Assembly: GCA_037349315.1 (NCBI GenBank)
Contig: JBAIAC010000023.1
Coordinates: forward strand, 36,060,501 to 36,124,500
Direction of reading: 5' to 3'
Origin: Chelydra serpentina
Taxonomy: Eukaryota; Chordata; Testudines; Chelydridae
Length of the DNA: 64,000 bases
Part shown: in pieces, positions 13,601 through 25,090 of the stretch
Layout: every line of letters begins with the position of its first letter
How positions within the stretch are numbered: position 1 is the stretch's first letter
Notes under the pieces: model-generated
The model's input: the letters and a program-made list of their open reading frames with translations, nothing else
Databases searched by the model: none
What the model was told of the DNA's origin: nothing
Position numbers and translations under genes: made by a program

Positions 13601-15311
13601 TATTGAATGCTGCATTTACCATCTCTTGCTACATTAGCATACTTCTGCGAGTGTTACTGTCCTCAAGGAATGGAAAGGGTTAATTTTTCCAAGACTGAAT
13701 CATCACAGGATTCAAATACAATAGCCCATGCAGAATAAAAAGCTAGAGATGCATTTAAATGCCCCAAAGTAATTTGGTTAGTCAATGAACCACAATATCT
13801 TCTCCCCACTCACTGTTCACTCAGCATCCACCACTTATATTTTGGATCAGATGCTCATTGTCTGAAGTAATAATGGATAAGTGATCCAAAGAGTGGAGCA
13901 TCGCTTTGAATTGCTGACATGCTGAATAGCACTATATTATGCAGCACTGTGTTGCAAGCCAAAATTCCCAGTTTTAACATGAAGTTCTCTGCAGAGAAAT
14001 TACTTCCCCCACAACTCTCTAATAGATATTCTCTGGGAGAGATAAAAATGGTAGACTGCTACTTTTGTTCCATCTTGAGTGCATTGGCATGTGATGCTCT
14101 TCATTTTAATCATCTAATTCCGCAGACATAAATGTACATGAACTGCCTCTGACCCCTCAATTTAGTTTTCCAGATTAATATATTAAGAAAGATGAAAATA
14201 GAGTTTGTACAGCCAGGGGGGAAGCTGTGAGTGCAGTTTTTGCTGCTGCAAACATTTGCAGCAAAGTCCACATTTTTAAAGTGTGAAATTTAACAAAATT
14301 GGATGACTTTCTGGGGAAATGAGTAAAAATTCCTCTCTCCCAGCAGAACTGCTTTTTGCTCATGGCAAGATGCGCAAGATGCACCAGCAGAAGTGGGGGT
14401 TGGTTTGATTTTTATTTATTTTTTTACACTCTCTTCTGGAATTCTGAGTTTTACCAGTCTTTTCTTACATTTCCCTCATACAGGCTCATCCGTCCTCTGC
14501 ACTCAGTGGGCCATTTCAATCCCAAGTCCATTCCCTTATGACTAGATGTTATATAGTACGCTGCAGAGAAACAATGCTGTCAGGTACTATGACAATGTTT
14601 TGCTTTCCAAAACCAATAGTACTCTTGATCTTCACCCACTTTTGCCATCCAATGCCAATACTACCCCTTCTTCCAACACCAGCGTCCTCTTCTGATACTG
14701 GATCACCCCTCTGGCAAGTAGTAGCAGATGCAGAGGGCCTTGTACTTAGGCTTTCCAGAGGAGGATAAATCAGTGATGTACCGTCTACATATATACCACT
14801 TGGAACAGAGATGGTCAAACAGTATGCAGGTCAATCCCTTCTTTCAGGAATCTCAATCCAACACCAGTGCCTGCTTTCTAGGGAGCAAATCTGTCTCAGG
14901 AATTGACTGTAATCACAGACAAGGACAGAGAGCAAAGTTTCCTGCTGCTCATACAGGTTCCTCTACCCAGAAAATCATATAAAACAAAACTAACATGATG
15001 ACTATTTCTTCCAACACTAAAAACTTGCTTGCACACTAAGGAAAAGAACAAGAAAGACTGTGTAAACAACTCCACAAAGTAGGTAGCACTGCAATGTACC
15101 AACTTTGGTGCTGATCCTGCAGTTAGATCTATGTGGGCAGACACCCCCCCCCCCCCGCCCCCCAAATGATGTTAATCTCTAGTGATCAATTACAGTTGTT
15201 AACTATAGGAGTTCTCCTTTGAATCAAGTGGTAGTATATCCCACAGGTCAGTATGCTACATGTAGCCCATCTGTGCCTGGCTCCACAGAGGATGTGAATA
15301 TTATACAGTCC
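10603..15311. other. unique sequence, little recognised
   Basis: Mostly AT-rich and featureless on both strands. It contains a short SINE tail at 11283-11345 (listed separately) and a C-rich run near 15144-15162. I found no exon-like frame. Confidence 0.5.
11283..11345 (+). repeat. SINE/LINE 3' tail fragment
   Basis: The string aacggggtcctgggtc followed by ataactggggtacc and gatacaaataataaatag matches the tail seen more fully at 18893-19015. It is a short remnant of a dispersed retroelement. Confidence 0.55.
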
Positions 15312-15626
15312 TGTAGTGGGGTGGTCACCCGCTCCGGCTTTGAAGGGTTTAAAACAGTCCTGGGAGAGGGCTGTGGCAGGAGAAAACAGCCACTGGGTTG
15401 AATGGGGGGAAATAGCTGCAGCTGGGCCATGCCCCAATCAGAGCCCAGCTGGCTCTATAAAGGCTTTGAGCCAGAAATCCAGACAGAGACTCCGGGTCCT
15501 GGGAGGGACCGGGGCCAAAAGAGTAAAGTGGATCACTGGCCAACAGAGGGCGCTCCAGAGAACTGGTGAGCTAATCCCTGAGAAGACCAGCAGGAGGCGC
15601 TGCCGGGGGGAGTCCAAGCCCCTACA
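15312..15626 (+). mobile_element. short solo-LTR-like element
   Basis: Begins TGTAGTGGGG and ends CCCCTACA, the TG...CA termini of an LTR with imperfect terminal inversion. The flanks are agtcc and agccc, a possible 5-bp target duplication with one mismatch. Inside are a CCAAT-type motif (ccccaatcag) and, about 25 bases on, a TATA-like ctataaagg, an order expected of a plus-strand LTR promoter. At about 315 bp it may be a complete short LTR or one with deletions. No internal retroviral or Gypsy coding region is attached. The open frames across it are not genes. Confidence 0.6.
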
Positions 15627-16849
15627 AGCCCCATCTATAGAGCCTGGCTCTTTTTAGCTGAAGCTGTGGGACCTGTGCTTTGAGCTCTGGAGGTCATTGT
15701 CTTAGAACTCTTATTTGCAGTGGAAAGACCAGAATTCTAGTTGCAGCTCTGCGTGCACATGATTTATAGAGGGAGTTATCTGTTGTAGGTAGCAGATGAA
15801 TTCACCACTGTTGCGGCTGAAGGTGTTTAAATGATTCAGCAGGGAAGAAGCAGATACAGGCAGTAATGAGCCTCCAGTGCTCAAATGAACCACTTTTAGA
15901 AGGGTGAGTTTTAGGACGCACTGCAGGAGGAGGAGAATTGCTCTTCTATGCTGTTGATCTTATTACACAGTGGAAATATACCCACTAATGTGAAAACCTG
16001 TCTCCTCAGTGAGGGCTCTAGTGGACTGGAGTGAAAAAGGACTGGACAACACTTGATCCCACTCCAGACTACCCCATTGGCTTTCAAACCTGAAAGCAAA
16101 AAAAAAAAAAAAGGCAGCAATAACATAGAATAAGAGCTGGATGAATAATGGCTTTTTTGATGCACTGGGAAACATTTTTCACTGCAAACAATTTTTGGCC
16201 ACAAAATTTCACCCAGCTCTACATAGAACACAGTTTCTCCTGCCATCCACATCTGGGTAATATAATAAATCAAAAAACTAATAAGCAACAAAATGACCTT
16301 TCAGTTCTGAATCTGGTGCCTTCACCAGCATGGCAGCTTGGTCGTTGACAGAGGACCGAGATGCAGATTACACAGGGGCTGCTACTCAGCCTGATTTATT
16401 CACCACTAGGAAAAAACAACACAAATAAATAAGCGTCTGAGGCGGGTAAACAAAGACAAGTCCAGATTGTTTTGGTTTGCTGGCTCCTAGCCTCCCCAAC
16501 ACATGAAATGGATAGGTTAAGTGAAAACAGAAACCAAAGCAGAGGGGTATTCTCCTATGTTTAAAGCAGGGTCAGAGAGCACTGGTTTCTACCAGCTCTC
16601 TGGAAAAGGAAGAAAAGCAAATAAAACACACATGCACTAAGCTGATATCCCAGTCTCTCATTTCATTTGATTCAGGATACCTGATGGCCTCTGCTAGAAG
16701 GTAATTAGTCTTAGTTTTTTTAATTTACTCACCAGTTACATTGTCACCTGACACAAAACACTGGGGCTTCTAGCTTGTCCAGTTAAACTAATATGATCCT
16801 TTCTCCATTAAGAATGAGAGGGGGGAAAGCCTTTTCACTAAGGAATTAA
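15627..16849. other. unique sequence, nothing recognised
   Basis: Contains an A-run near 16098-16112. The 126-codon minus frame at 15911-16291 crosses this run and shows no domain. Confidence 0.5.
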
Positions 16850-17090
16850 CCCTTCATGGTGGATAGGTTCATCAATGGCTATTAGTCAAGATGGTCAGGG
16901 ATGCACCCCCATGCTCGGGGCAACCTTAATCCTTTGACTGCCAGACGTTGGGTGGGGAAGACCGAGGCGGATCATTCCAGTGGTCCTGTCCTATTCATTC
17001 CCCCTGAAGCTCTGCTCCTGGACACTGTCTGAGACAGGATCTTGGGCTAGATGGACCATTAGTCTAAAGTAGTCTGGCCATCTTCTTCAT
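16850..17090 (+). mobile_element. CR1-type LINE 3' untranslated tail
   Basis: Shares a long block with the better copy at 53.8-53.97 kb: caagatggtcagggatgc, tcctattcattccccctgaa, cactgtctgagacaggatc and gggctagatggacc. Only the 3' non-coding end is present, as expected of a heavily 5'-truncated LINE insertion. Confidence 0.75.
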
Positions 17091-17591
17091 CAGCCCATGG
17101 CAGAGTTGTATCCTAGCTAATATTAGACTGTCACTAAAGAAACCACATTCCTTTCCACAAACCCCCAGAATCAGGTCCAGTGTTGTATTCCTTTATGTGA
17201 GGCAGCTGATTGCCTGTAGTGTCACAGAGACTCCTGTAAAACTGATCTACGGATTAATATTAACTGAGTTGAATGACAGCGATGAGGAGTTTATTTTTCA
17301 TTCTCACTGTTACTGAACACATTTTGCAACTAACCAACCTTGCAATATTCCACGAAATCCCCAAATCCCAGTCATTGACAATGAGCATTGTTTGTCCATG
17401 TTAAATCACCCACAAATATGACCTATGACAATGATCTGTTCTGGGGAAAAGCATAATAGCTTTGCTGTGCATCCCATACAACTCTCAGCAGGGTCTAGAT
17501 GCCATTCATGTGATCCACATCCCATCCTAATCATTAGTATTGTTGTGTGAGCTGGGAAGCAGATCCAGGTTTGAGACATAACGAGATCTTA
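17091..17591. other. unique sequence, nothing recognised
   Basis: No gene or repeat that I can support. Confidence 0.45.
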
Positions 17592-17599
17592 TTTATGAA

Positions 17600-18244
17600 T
17601 GGGACCCTACCAAATTCCGTCCATTTTGGTCAATTACACAGTCATAGGATTTTAAAAAATCATAAATGTCCTGATTCCAGCTATTTAAATCTGAAATTTC
17701 AGTGTTGTAATTGTAGGGTCCTGGCCCGAAAAGGAGTTGTGGGGGCATTGCAAGATTATTGTAGGGGGGGTTGCAGTACGGGTACCCTTACTTCTGCGCT
17801 GCTGCTCGTGGCGGCGCTGCCTCCAAAGCTGATGGAGAGAGGCGGCTGCTGGCTGGGAGCCCAGCTCTGAAGGCAGAGCCACCACCAGCAGCAGCTCAGA
17901 AGTAAGGATGGCCTGGTACGGTATTGCCACCTTTACTTCTGTGCTGCTGGCGGGGCGCCACCTTCAGAGCTGGGCATGCAGCCAACAGCCGCCACTCTCC
18001 GGCTGCCCAGCTCTGAAGGCAGTGCAGAAGTAAGGGTGGCAATACCATGAGCTCCCTAAAATAACCTTGTGACCCCCCCCTGCAACTCCCTTTTGGGTCA
18101 GGAGCCCTAATTTGAGAAGCACTGGTCTCCCTCAGTGAAATCTGTGTAGTATAGAGTAAGACACAAAAGACCATTTCACGGTGGGAGACCAGATTTCACG
18201 GTCTGTGATGCGTTTCTCATGGCTGTGAATTTGGTAGGGCCCTA
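17600..18244. mobile_element. non-autonomous hAT element with perfect 8-bp target duplication
   Basis: Terminal inverted repeats (tgggaccctaccaaattc at the left; gaatttggtagggccct at the right) are flanked on both sides by the same 8 bases, tttatgaa (17592-17599 and 18245-18252), the hallmark of hAT insertion. The interior is GC-rich and folds back. For example ggtattgccacctttacttc at 17920 pairs with cagaagtaagggtggcaata at 18025, and there is a second CTG-rich hairpin at about 17788-17905. It encodes no transposase, so it must have been moved by an autonomous relative. The subterminal part (18060-18120) resembles the ends of another hAT group, as at 39.1 kb, so the element may be composite. 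Confidence 0.85.
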
Positions 18245-18252
18245 TTTATGAA

Positions 18253-18892
18253 GGTATGACAATTACATGTTGGATGAGAAACTCTGTGCCTAGCTCATGG
18301 CTGTCCAGAAGGTGCTGCGGAGACCTACAGAGTGAGAGAAAGGCAAATAGGAAATTCACAGAAGGGCTTTAAAAGAGACAGATACCCAAGTCTCTACACA
18401 AATAGACTTTCAGTACTGCAATATTGCCACCCAAGTGCTCAGAAATCATAAGATTCGCTTAAAAATTGTGTTTTTTTTAAAAAAAGCTGGGTCTTTTTAT
18501 TTGCCTTCTGAGTTTTGAGCCTTTAGGGCTCATATATTCCATATTTTGCCCACAAACAAGAACTAGAAGCTGGCTTATCTTTTTATGGAAGTGGAGATCC
18601 TTCCATCTTCACATGACTCCAGGAGCTGGTGCTTTAAGAAAAACACCAAATATGATGAGATGTGTGATAAAATTGTGAGCGATAGCACTACAGCCCTTAT
18701 CTGATTGCCCCCAAAACATGACTTACAGCGATTTCACCCAGTGAAATCCATGAGAAGGGGAGACTTGGAAAATCTTGATTAAAATAATTGCAAAATGAGA
18801 AAGTCTCCATTCAGTTGCATGAGACTTGGCAGGCTGGGTCTGAATATGAGAAAAAATAGCCATCAACAATAAAATCCCATAGAAAAAGTTTA
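18253..18892. other. unique sequence, nothing recognised
   Basis: AT-rich sequence with a T/A run near 18470-18485. No gene seen. Confidence 0.45.
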
Positions 18893-19015
18893 CTTAGCCT
18901 GTAAGCCCTTTGGGGCAGGGACCATTTTTGTGTTCAGCGTTTGTAGAGCATCTACCACAATGGGTTTCTGGTGCACGTCTGGGGCTCCTACATGCTATTG
19001 CAATACAAATAAATA
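18893..19015 (+). repeat. dispersed SINE/LINE 3' tail
   Basis: Reads cctgtaagccctttggggca, gggaccatttttgtgttc, tctaccacaatgggtttctg, gcaatacaaataaatag. This is a common sauropsid retroelement tail. Related pieces occur at 11.3 kb (plus) and at 23.4 and 46.7 kb (minus). At 46.7 kb it is joined to a MIR-type core, so I read it as a CORE-SINE/L2-type 3' end. Confidence 0.65.
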
Positions 19016-20255
19016 GTCATACGCAGCTATGACAACATTCCACAGGACCACTCCAAAGCACAACAGTTTATAAAAGGGATGCTGCAGGGTTTGTAACTAT
19101 TGCTGGAGGGTGGGGTGGGGGTGTGTATTTATATATACATATACACATAAACCCTTAGAGAAAATCATACAGATTAAAGCAATTGGGTTCTGTGATGTTG
19201 GGTAGAAATTACTCTAAACAGCTTCTAGACATCCCCAGTAGAGAACACCTGCAAACTTTTGGAAAATTCAGATCCATCTTTGCTGTTAAAAACGTTCTCT
19301 GTTCTGGACAGCTCCCCCAGGCCAGGTACAATATGCAAAGGTGCAGTAACACAAGGCGACTAGTCATGTACTTCCTTGCTTTCAGAAATGTGTGTCACAA
19401 CCTTATTTCAGTGGGGATTTTTATTTATTCATTTTCGTAGGTGTTTATTCCCCTGTTGCAGTCCTCTGAGTCCTTATGACATCGCCTACGGTGCCGTTGC
19501 TAGGCAGCACAGTGTACTGCAGCAAAACACTGGAAGATGGCAGAGCGGAGGTGGGGGAAGCCAGTTGGGGGCTGGGTATTGGAAAATGCTGAGAGAGTTT
19601 CCTCTCCTTGTCAGCCTTTCAGCTTTCATGGTCCAGTCACATAATGAGCCAAAAAGCCAGCCCCTTTGGAGAGAAAAGGAAACAGTCTGATGCTGTTCTT
19701 AAATGGAAAATGGTTTTATTTCATGACAAAATTGCTCTGATCTGCTTTCTGGGCATCATGGTGCCACTTCAAGGCCAGTAAATCAAGTGACACAGAATTG
19801 CCAAATTCTCATTGGACCTGCTTTGATTTCACGCTTCAGCCAATGCTGAGTCATTATCTCTTCCACACAGCACAGGACAGTGGGACTTACCCAATGCTCC
19901 CAAAGGAATCAGCGTTACTGTTCGTGCTGGTGCCGGGTGCCCAGCACTGACATAACAGGCCTTTACTCTGCATATGACACAAGCAAAGAGTCCAAAGGAT
20001 GTTCTTTACCATCAGATTGGGGAGTGGGTAAAAGGGGGTGGGCAGAATTAGGGACACCTCTAACATGTCACCAAAACACAGAATCGTGCCATTACTTGTG
20101 GATAACTTGGCACATGTCCAACAGAAACAGATAGTGGTTTTTACAGAGCTGTTTGGTTGTTAATCACATGGACTAGAAATGGAGATGTTCTTCAAAACAA
20201 ACAACGTATTTATCACTTGGCTTATTTGACTGGTGCACATTTTAAGGCTGAGGGT
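19016..20255. other. unique sequence, nothing recognised
   Basis: Includes an AT-rich tatatatacatatac stretch near 19130. Open frames are short and domain-free. Confidence 0.45.
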
Positions 20256-20332
20256 GAAATCCTGACCCCGCTGGTGTCAATGATCTTGACTTCAGTGGAT
20301 CTTTGCTGATTCACACCAGCTGGGGATCTTCC
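20256..20332. repeat. ancient dispersed palindrome (copy 2)
   Basis: Arms gaaatcctgaccccgctggtgt and tcacaccagctggggatctt lie around tgacttcagtgg. This is a diverged member of the family at 6.59 kb. Confidence 0.5.
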
Positions 20333-21124
20333 CCAATGCACATAAATGTCTCCATCATCAGGGAAAGCTGGTACTTAATTGGATTTCCTGGTCTCAGAGG
20401 AGGAGTTGGCCAGCACTGTAGATAGCAGAAGCATCAGATAAATAATTCAGGAATTTTCCTGCATCACTCAGTAGCATTCAATTGGGGAATAATTTCCCCA
20501 CTGTCTGACCATGCACCAGGAGGGTGTGCTGATTGTTCGGAAGAGGCAAAGCCTGGTGAAAGAGAAACTCCAGACCCGCAGGGTACAAAGATGCACATAA
20601 ACCCTTCATTTAGGGCATAAGACTGCACACATTTCATGCAGTTCTCTCTATTAACAACAATATACCAGGGGCCCCCCTTAACACATACAGCCCAACTGGT
20701 GGTGTGCACAGACTGCTTGTCCCGAAACACAGCGGGGTGTTGCCATGGTGCTGTCTACTCTCTACCCCCACACACTTTGGGGAGGAGAAGAGAGGTTGCC
20801 TCAGAGCACAGCAGCGGCAATTCTGCCTGACCTTTACACCGTCGGTGCCAGGGTGGGGAGGAGCCCACACACCCAAGGGACCAGGTGGAGATCTGAACCT
20901 CAGTACATAAATGGACCCTGTTTCCTTTCCTCAGGGGTGCGCTGGGAATTAGGAGCTTATGTTGTTGTTCCTGGTTCAGGGCCACTCTCCCTAATATTGA
21001 GTAGTATTTTATGCTATGGCATCAAGTCTGGCACAGCCAGGAATACAGACTCAGCACTAGCAGCACTGTTATTATGAGCTGTTTGTATTACTGTATCACT
21101 CTAGAGAACTACCCATATCAAGAC
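20333..21124. other. unique sequence, nothing recognised
   Basis: Several overlapping open frames of 64-110 codons lie on both strands at 20.46-21.08 kb. They shadow one another and have no domain or splice context that I can defend. Confidence 0.45.
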
Positions 21125-21300
21125 TGGGGCCCTACTCTATAAACACAAAGCAAGACAGTCCCTCTCAAAACAGGCAGGCCAGAGGCACAAAGTGGAGAAG
21201 TGACTTGCTCAAGGTCATACAGCAGGCCAGTAGCAGAGCTGGGACTAGAACCTCATGAGCAGGCTGGGGCCCTACCCACTTGACCCCAGTGCCTTTCTAA
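21125..21300 (-). repeat. MIR-type CORE-SINE copy
   Basis: Antisense copy: ctataaacacaaagcaagac (tail side), aggcacaaagtggagaagtg, acttgctcaaggtcatacag, gccagtagcagagctgggac. It contains the tail and core in the same order as the copy at 46.7 kb. Confidence 0.75.
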
Positions 21301-21554
21301 GTAGTACATGGCAGACTCAACTTCTAAAGAACAATGCTGACCTTTGCTGGCCAATGATCTAAACTATTATGCTCAGAATAACACTATTTTCGAATAGCCG
21401 GATCTGACTTAAACAACAAGGAGAATTCAGAGCTATGGCTGAAATGGCATCTGTAATATGCTCCAAAATGCCTATGTATTGTGGCGTCTCTCTCAGACAA
21501 TTACAGGAACAGCACATACCATACATCTTTGTAGTTAAGGCACAGTTTGGAGAG

Positions 21555-21720
21555 TCAGAAGATCTGGTCATTGACTTCAGGATTTTACCCCAGGTCCTGT
21601 TCCAGACTTACTGTGTGACATTCCTGCCTCCGTTTTCCCATCTGTAAAATGGAGACAGTATTTTCCATATTTACATCAGGGCAGAATTATGTGATGCAAG
21701 AATTATGTGAGGTATTCATT
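21555..21720 (+). repeat. MIR-type CORE-SINE copy
   Basis: Sense-orientation MIR: a diverged first part, then tactgtgtgacattcctg, cctccgttttcccatctgta and aaatggagacagtatt. It lies about 250 bases from an antisense copy. Confidence 0.7.
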
Positions 21721-22557
21721 AATACGTATGAATCATTAGGAGATCCTCAAATGGAAGGCATTACAGAAGTGCACAGGGACGAATTTCCGATATTTCAGCT
21801 TGAATTCCGATCTGCCTGTTACTTTTTTAAGATGGGTATTTTTAATGCTGCTTTAATTCTTGTCACTTTTTTCCCCCCAAAAAGGTCCCTCCCCCCCCAT
21901 CACACATTATATAACAATCTGTGTGACAGCCAATTAAACAAATAAAAGAGGTTTTAATTGGATTTTAGAGGGTGCTTACAAATTAATGTGTGTAGATGGC
22001 ATTTTGGTTAATAATATCTGACATCAAATTCTAACACTTCCCGCCTCTCACTTTTGCATATAGGAACAGAACTTCAGTTGGATTTTGGTTATCTACCTTA
22101 ATTTTGAGAAATCTATGCCACTGCTATTTAATATAACCAAGCCCTAAAACACACTATTGTATTGGAAATGGATCATCAGAGCACTTGTTGCTGACATAGT
22201 TCACGGTTCATAGACAGGAGTGTTTCTAGAATGAAATTGTTATTGAAATAGTTTCCTTTAGAAAGGTAGCTCAGGGGATTGGGAGTTAATACTATTACTG
22301 ATAGCCTATAGCTCTACAGATTAACAAAGTGTTAATGTAAGATTCTTGTGCCATTTTAGAAAAGGTGACAATTGTTTTATTTTCTGCTCAGGTGATTTCA
22401 TTAAAGGATCATTAGAGTGCGGGGGAAATACAGACAAACCTGGCTTTATGCTGAGCTTCCATTGCTGGTGTGGACACTGCCTCCTGCCAGTGATCTGCAG
22501 CATTACACTGTATGTGGGGAAGTCTGTGCATACACCTTCTATAATTTGCAAACCCTA
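21721..22557. other. unique sequence, nothing recognised
   Basis: AT-rich, with a C-run near 21888. Opposed short frames at 22321-22558 are shadows. Confidence 0.45.
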
Positions 22558-22685
22558 GTGCAATCACCCCAAAATACTGCAGTTTTATTGTTGCATGCTG
22601 TAGTATTTTACACCATTACTACAGAATACTGTAGTACTTACTTATATTGGGTTCTGTTTAGCAGCACTAAAACTGTGATTGCAAG
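22558..22685. repeat. 128-bp imperfect palindrome, MITE-like
   Basis: The ends are complementary (gtgcaatcac at the left, gtgattgcaa at the right). So are the next blocks (actgcagttttattgttgc versus gcagcactaaaactgt) and the centre (ctgtagta and tactacag around ttttacacca). The whole stretch could therefore fold into one long hairpin. I see no clear target duplication and do not recognise the family. Confidence 0.5.
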
Positions 22686-22766
22686 AGAGATTCAAGTGTA
22701 CTCTAGCAGTATGATTGTAACATGATGTCTGTGCCACGGATAATCATTGAAGAGGCTAAGAAAGTA

Positions 22767-22841
22767 GGGTCTTTTAGCTCAAGCAGTAAAGGCTCACGCA
22801 TTTAGATCCAGAAATAGCAGGCTCAATCCCAGCTATCAACA
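22767..22841 (+). repeat. tRNA-derived SINE head or tRNA pseudogene
   Basis: A polymerase III A-box-like stretch (ttagctcaagcagtaaagg, from 22774) and a B-box-like stretch (aggctcaatccc, 22819-22830) are spaced as in a tRNA-derived promoter. The acceptor and anticodon stems do not pair well, so this is not a working tRNA gene. A SINE head is more likely, but the body beyond about 22841 is not recognised. Confidence 0.5.
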
Positions 22842-23374
22842 ACCTGCCCTGAGGTGCAGTATTATATTTGCATACACAACACCTCAGTCATCCAGACTGT
22901 AAACACACACACACACAATCCCACCAGTAGAGCTGAGTGTGCTTGAATACTCCTAGGAAACAAACCTGTCCTCTGTGAGCATTCACACAAACAAATCGAT
23001 TTGAAGGGTTATTTCAATCAGTGAGCAGGCACTGTAGCACAGGACTCATGTGACCAATCACAAGTGAGCGCCGACGGTGATAAGTTTGACTATCAGTCCG
23101 CAGGGTAAATCATATTTGTGAGCAATTCTGACTAACGTGTGATCTCTGTTGCTAGATGTTCCTCACACGGAAAAATGCATCGTTACACAAATAGTTACAA
23201 ACTATTCGCTGTGTATTACCCCACAGCAATGGTGCACAGGGCCTATTACAGGTGGGAGGGGAATTGAATGGAAGCTACACATCTTATCTTACACACAGAT
23301 CTGCAAAATGCACAGCAAGCCCTGCAGGATAACAAAAGGAAAAAACAACATTATTAATGATTAATAATATTCAT
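22842..23374. other. unique sequence with a short (CA)n
   Basis: A short acacacac tract lies near 22903-22917. Nothing else is recognised. Confidence 0.45.
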
Positions 23375-23465
23375 ATTTTGTTAGGGATTGCGGTCATCAC
23401 AGACTAGGACTCCACTGGGCTAGGTGCTGTACAAACACAGAACTAAAGATGTTCCTGGCCCATAA
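23375..23465 (-). repeat. dispersed SINE/LINE 3' tail (antisense)
   Basis: The reverse complement of the tail at 18.9 kb: ggctaggtgctgtacaaaca, cagaactaaagatg, ttcctggcc. Confidence 0.6.
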
Positions 23466-23595
23466 TATGGAACTTAGCATTTTTCTGAGAGGAACGGGGG
23501 GGAAATGTTGGCCAGATCTTTACCTGGTGTAAATCACCATTTCTCTGTGGGGCTACATTCATTATCACTAGTTAAGGAGATGACCCTCTTTCGGG

Positions 23596-23820
23596 AGGCA
23601 ATGTGGTCTGATAGAGCACTGGACTGGCACTCAGGAGACTGGGTTCTATTCCTGGCTCTGCTACTGGCCTGCAAGATGACCCTGGGCAAGTCACTTTCCT
23701 CCCTGTGTCTCAGTTTCTCCATTTGTAAAATGAGGCTAATGATATTGACCTCCTCCGTAGAATGCTTTCAGATATCAAAAAGTGCTATTTAAGAGCTAGG
23801 TGTCAATTATTATTATTAGC
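23596..23820 (+). repeat. near full-length MIR SINE
   Basis: The best MIR in the window. It has the tRNA-related head (ggcaatgtggtctgatagag), a B-box-like region (gactgggttctattcctgg), the core (ctggcctgcaagatgaccct, gggcaagtcactttcctcc, gtgtctcagtttctccattt, gtaaaatgaggctaatga), then a tail ending in a tattattatta run. It is an ancient, immobile copy of the L2-dependent tRNA-derived SINE family. Confidence 0.88.
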
Positions 23821-24235
23821 CTACATGCAGTGTAAGACCAGCACAGCATAACCAAAGAAGTGATATTTGAATCTCTCTCAGCTCTTATGTAACACAGTGC
23901 AATTTAGGTGCTTCCAAGCAGCACACTGGCAAACACAGACATAGTATTAGCCAAGAAACTACTTAGTTTTTGCCTTAACACCAAGTGTTCAGGTACTAAT
24001 TCATGCATGTAATTTGCAGCAGGATTCTTCCTCGCCTCATCGCCTTCTTCAACAGCATGGGGAAAACCAGCAGCTGGCTGGACAACAGCACTTTTAACAT
24101 TTGGCATTCTCTCATGGAGTCTGTGGAGTGTGGGAAGGCAGGTGGGGGAAGCACCAAAGCACAGCCTAGCAAACAGACACAAGGAACCCATGCGGGCAAT
24201 AACATGATCAGCCACCAGCTCTGCATAAGGTGACC

Positions 24236-24642
24236 CAGAGGCACCGACTCCGTGGGTGCTCCAGGGCTGGAGCATTCACGGGGGGGGGGGGGGGGGATCA
24301 GCACCCTCTGGCAGCCGCACGGATCAACTCCTCTGCCACCCCAGTACCTCCCACCCACCAGTGGTTCCACCAATCAGCTCCTCCACCTCCTCCCAGCGCT
24401 TCCTGCCTGCCCCAGATCAACTGTTTAGCAGCATGCTGGAGGGGGAGGGGGAGAAGCGAGGGTGGGGCATGCTCAGGAGAGGGGGCATAATGGGGCAGGA
24501 AGAGGCTGGCGCGGGCAGGACAGGGGCGGGAAGAGGCAGGCAGGGTGTGCTGGGTGCTTGGGGGAAGGGGTGGAGTGGGGGTGGGGTAGGCAGAGCAGGG
24601 GGTCAAGCAACCCCCGGCAACTCAGAGACAGTGCCTACTACG
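24236..24642. mobile_element. non-autonomous hAT element (gcaccgactccgtggg family)
   Basis: The left end cagaggcaccgactccgtgg and the degenerate right end agacagtgcctact are inverted relative to each other. The 8-base sequence aggtgacc flanks the element (24228-24235 and 24643-24650). The interior has a G-run of about 18 bases at 24281 and a long G-rich body. The left 50 bp match the copy at 53547 (cgactccgtgggtgctcc, gggctggagca). No transposase is encoded. The G/C-biased frames across it, such as 24256-24648, are compositional accidents. Confidence 0.75.
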
Positions 24643-24746
24643 AGGTGACCATTATACTGCACACGTACTGATCACAGCCCTGTCTTCCAAACCCACCTCC
24701 CCTGCTATTTCATTATAAACTTGGCTCTACTAGAGAAAAAACACTT

Positions 24747-24825
24747 TGGGCCAGATCTCCAGCTGGCATACAGTTGCATGGGTCTATTGATTTCAGTGGA
24801 GTTACACCGGTTGAGAATCTGACCC
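24747..24825. repeat. ancient dispersed palindrome (copy 3)
   Basis: Left arm gggccagatctccagctggc and right arm gttacaccggttgagaatct lie around gatttcagtgg. One of the clearer copies of the 6.59-kb family. Confidence 0.6.
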
Positions 24826-25024
24826 TTATTTTTCTAAATGAAAGTAATAATTTCTGCAAACATTGCACATGCTGTCAAAAAGGCAGATGGGGATGTGGGG
24901 GGCGTGGTGGGAATCCAACTGGAAACCAGTTAAATTTGTTCAGTGTTTAGCTGGATGGGTTCTATAATGGAAAGAATGCATTCCCCCCCCCCCTCAAAAA
25001 AAAATAGAATGAATCACATCCACT

Positions 25025-25090
25025 GATGGCAATAATTTCATTGATTTATATGGAATTACTCTGATTTACACCAGCTGAGGATCTGGCCTG
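25025..25090. repeat. ancient dispersed palindrome (copy 4, right arm)
   Basis: The right arm gatttacaccagctgaggat plus ctggcc is almost consensus. The left arm is largely lost. Confidence 0.5.

Noticed and set aside
15316..15657. 113-codon plus open frame
   Set aside because: Covers the short LTR and runs past its end; no domain, and on non-coding LTR sequence.
15911..16291. 126-codon minus open frame with a hydrophobic stretch
   Set aside because: The Phe-rich hydrophobic stretch comes from an A-run on the plus strand near 16100, and no protein family is apparent.
22767..22841. Functional tRNA gene
   Set aside because: A- and B-box-like strings are present, but acceptor and anticodon stems do not pair acceptably. 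Kept only as a SINE head or pseudogene.
24256..24648. 130-codon Gly/Arg-rich open frame
   Set aside because: Lies entirely within the hAT element's G-rich body; a compositional artefact.
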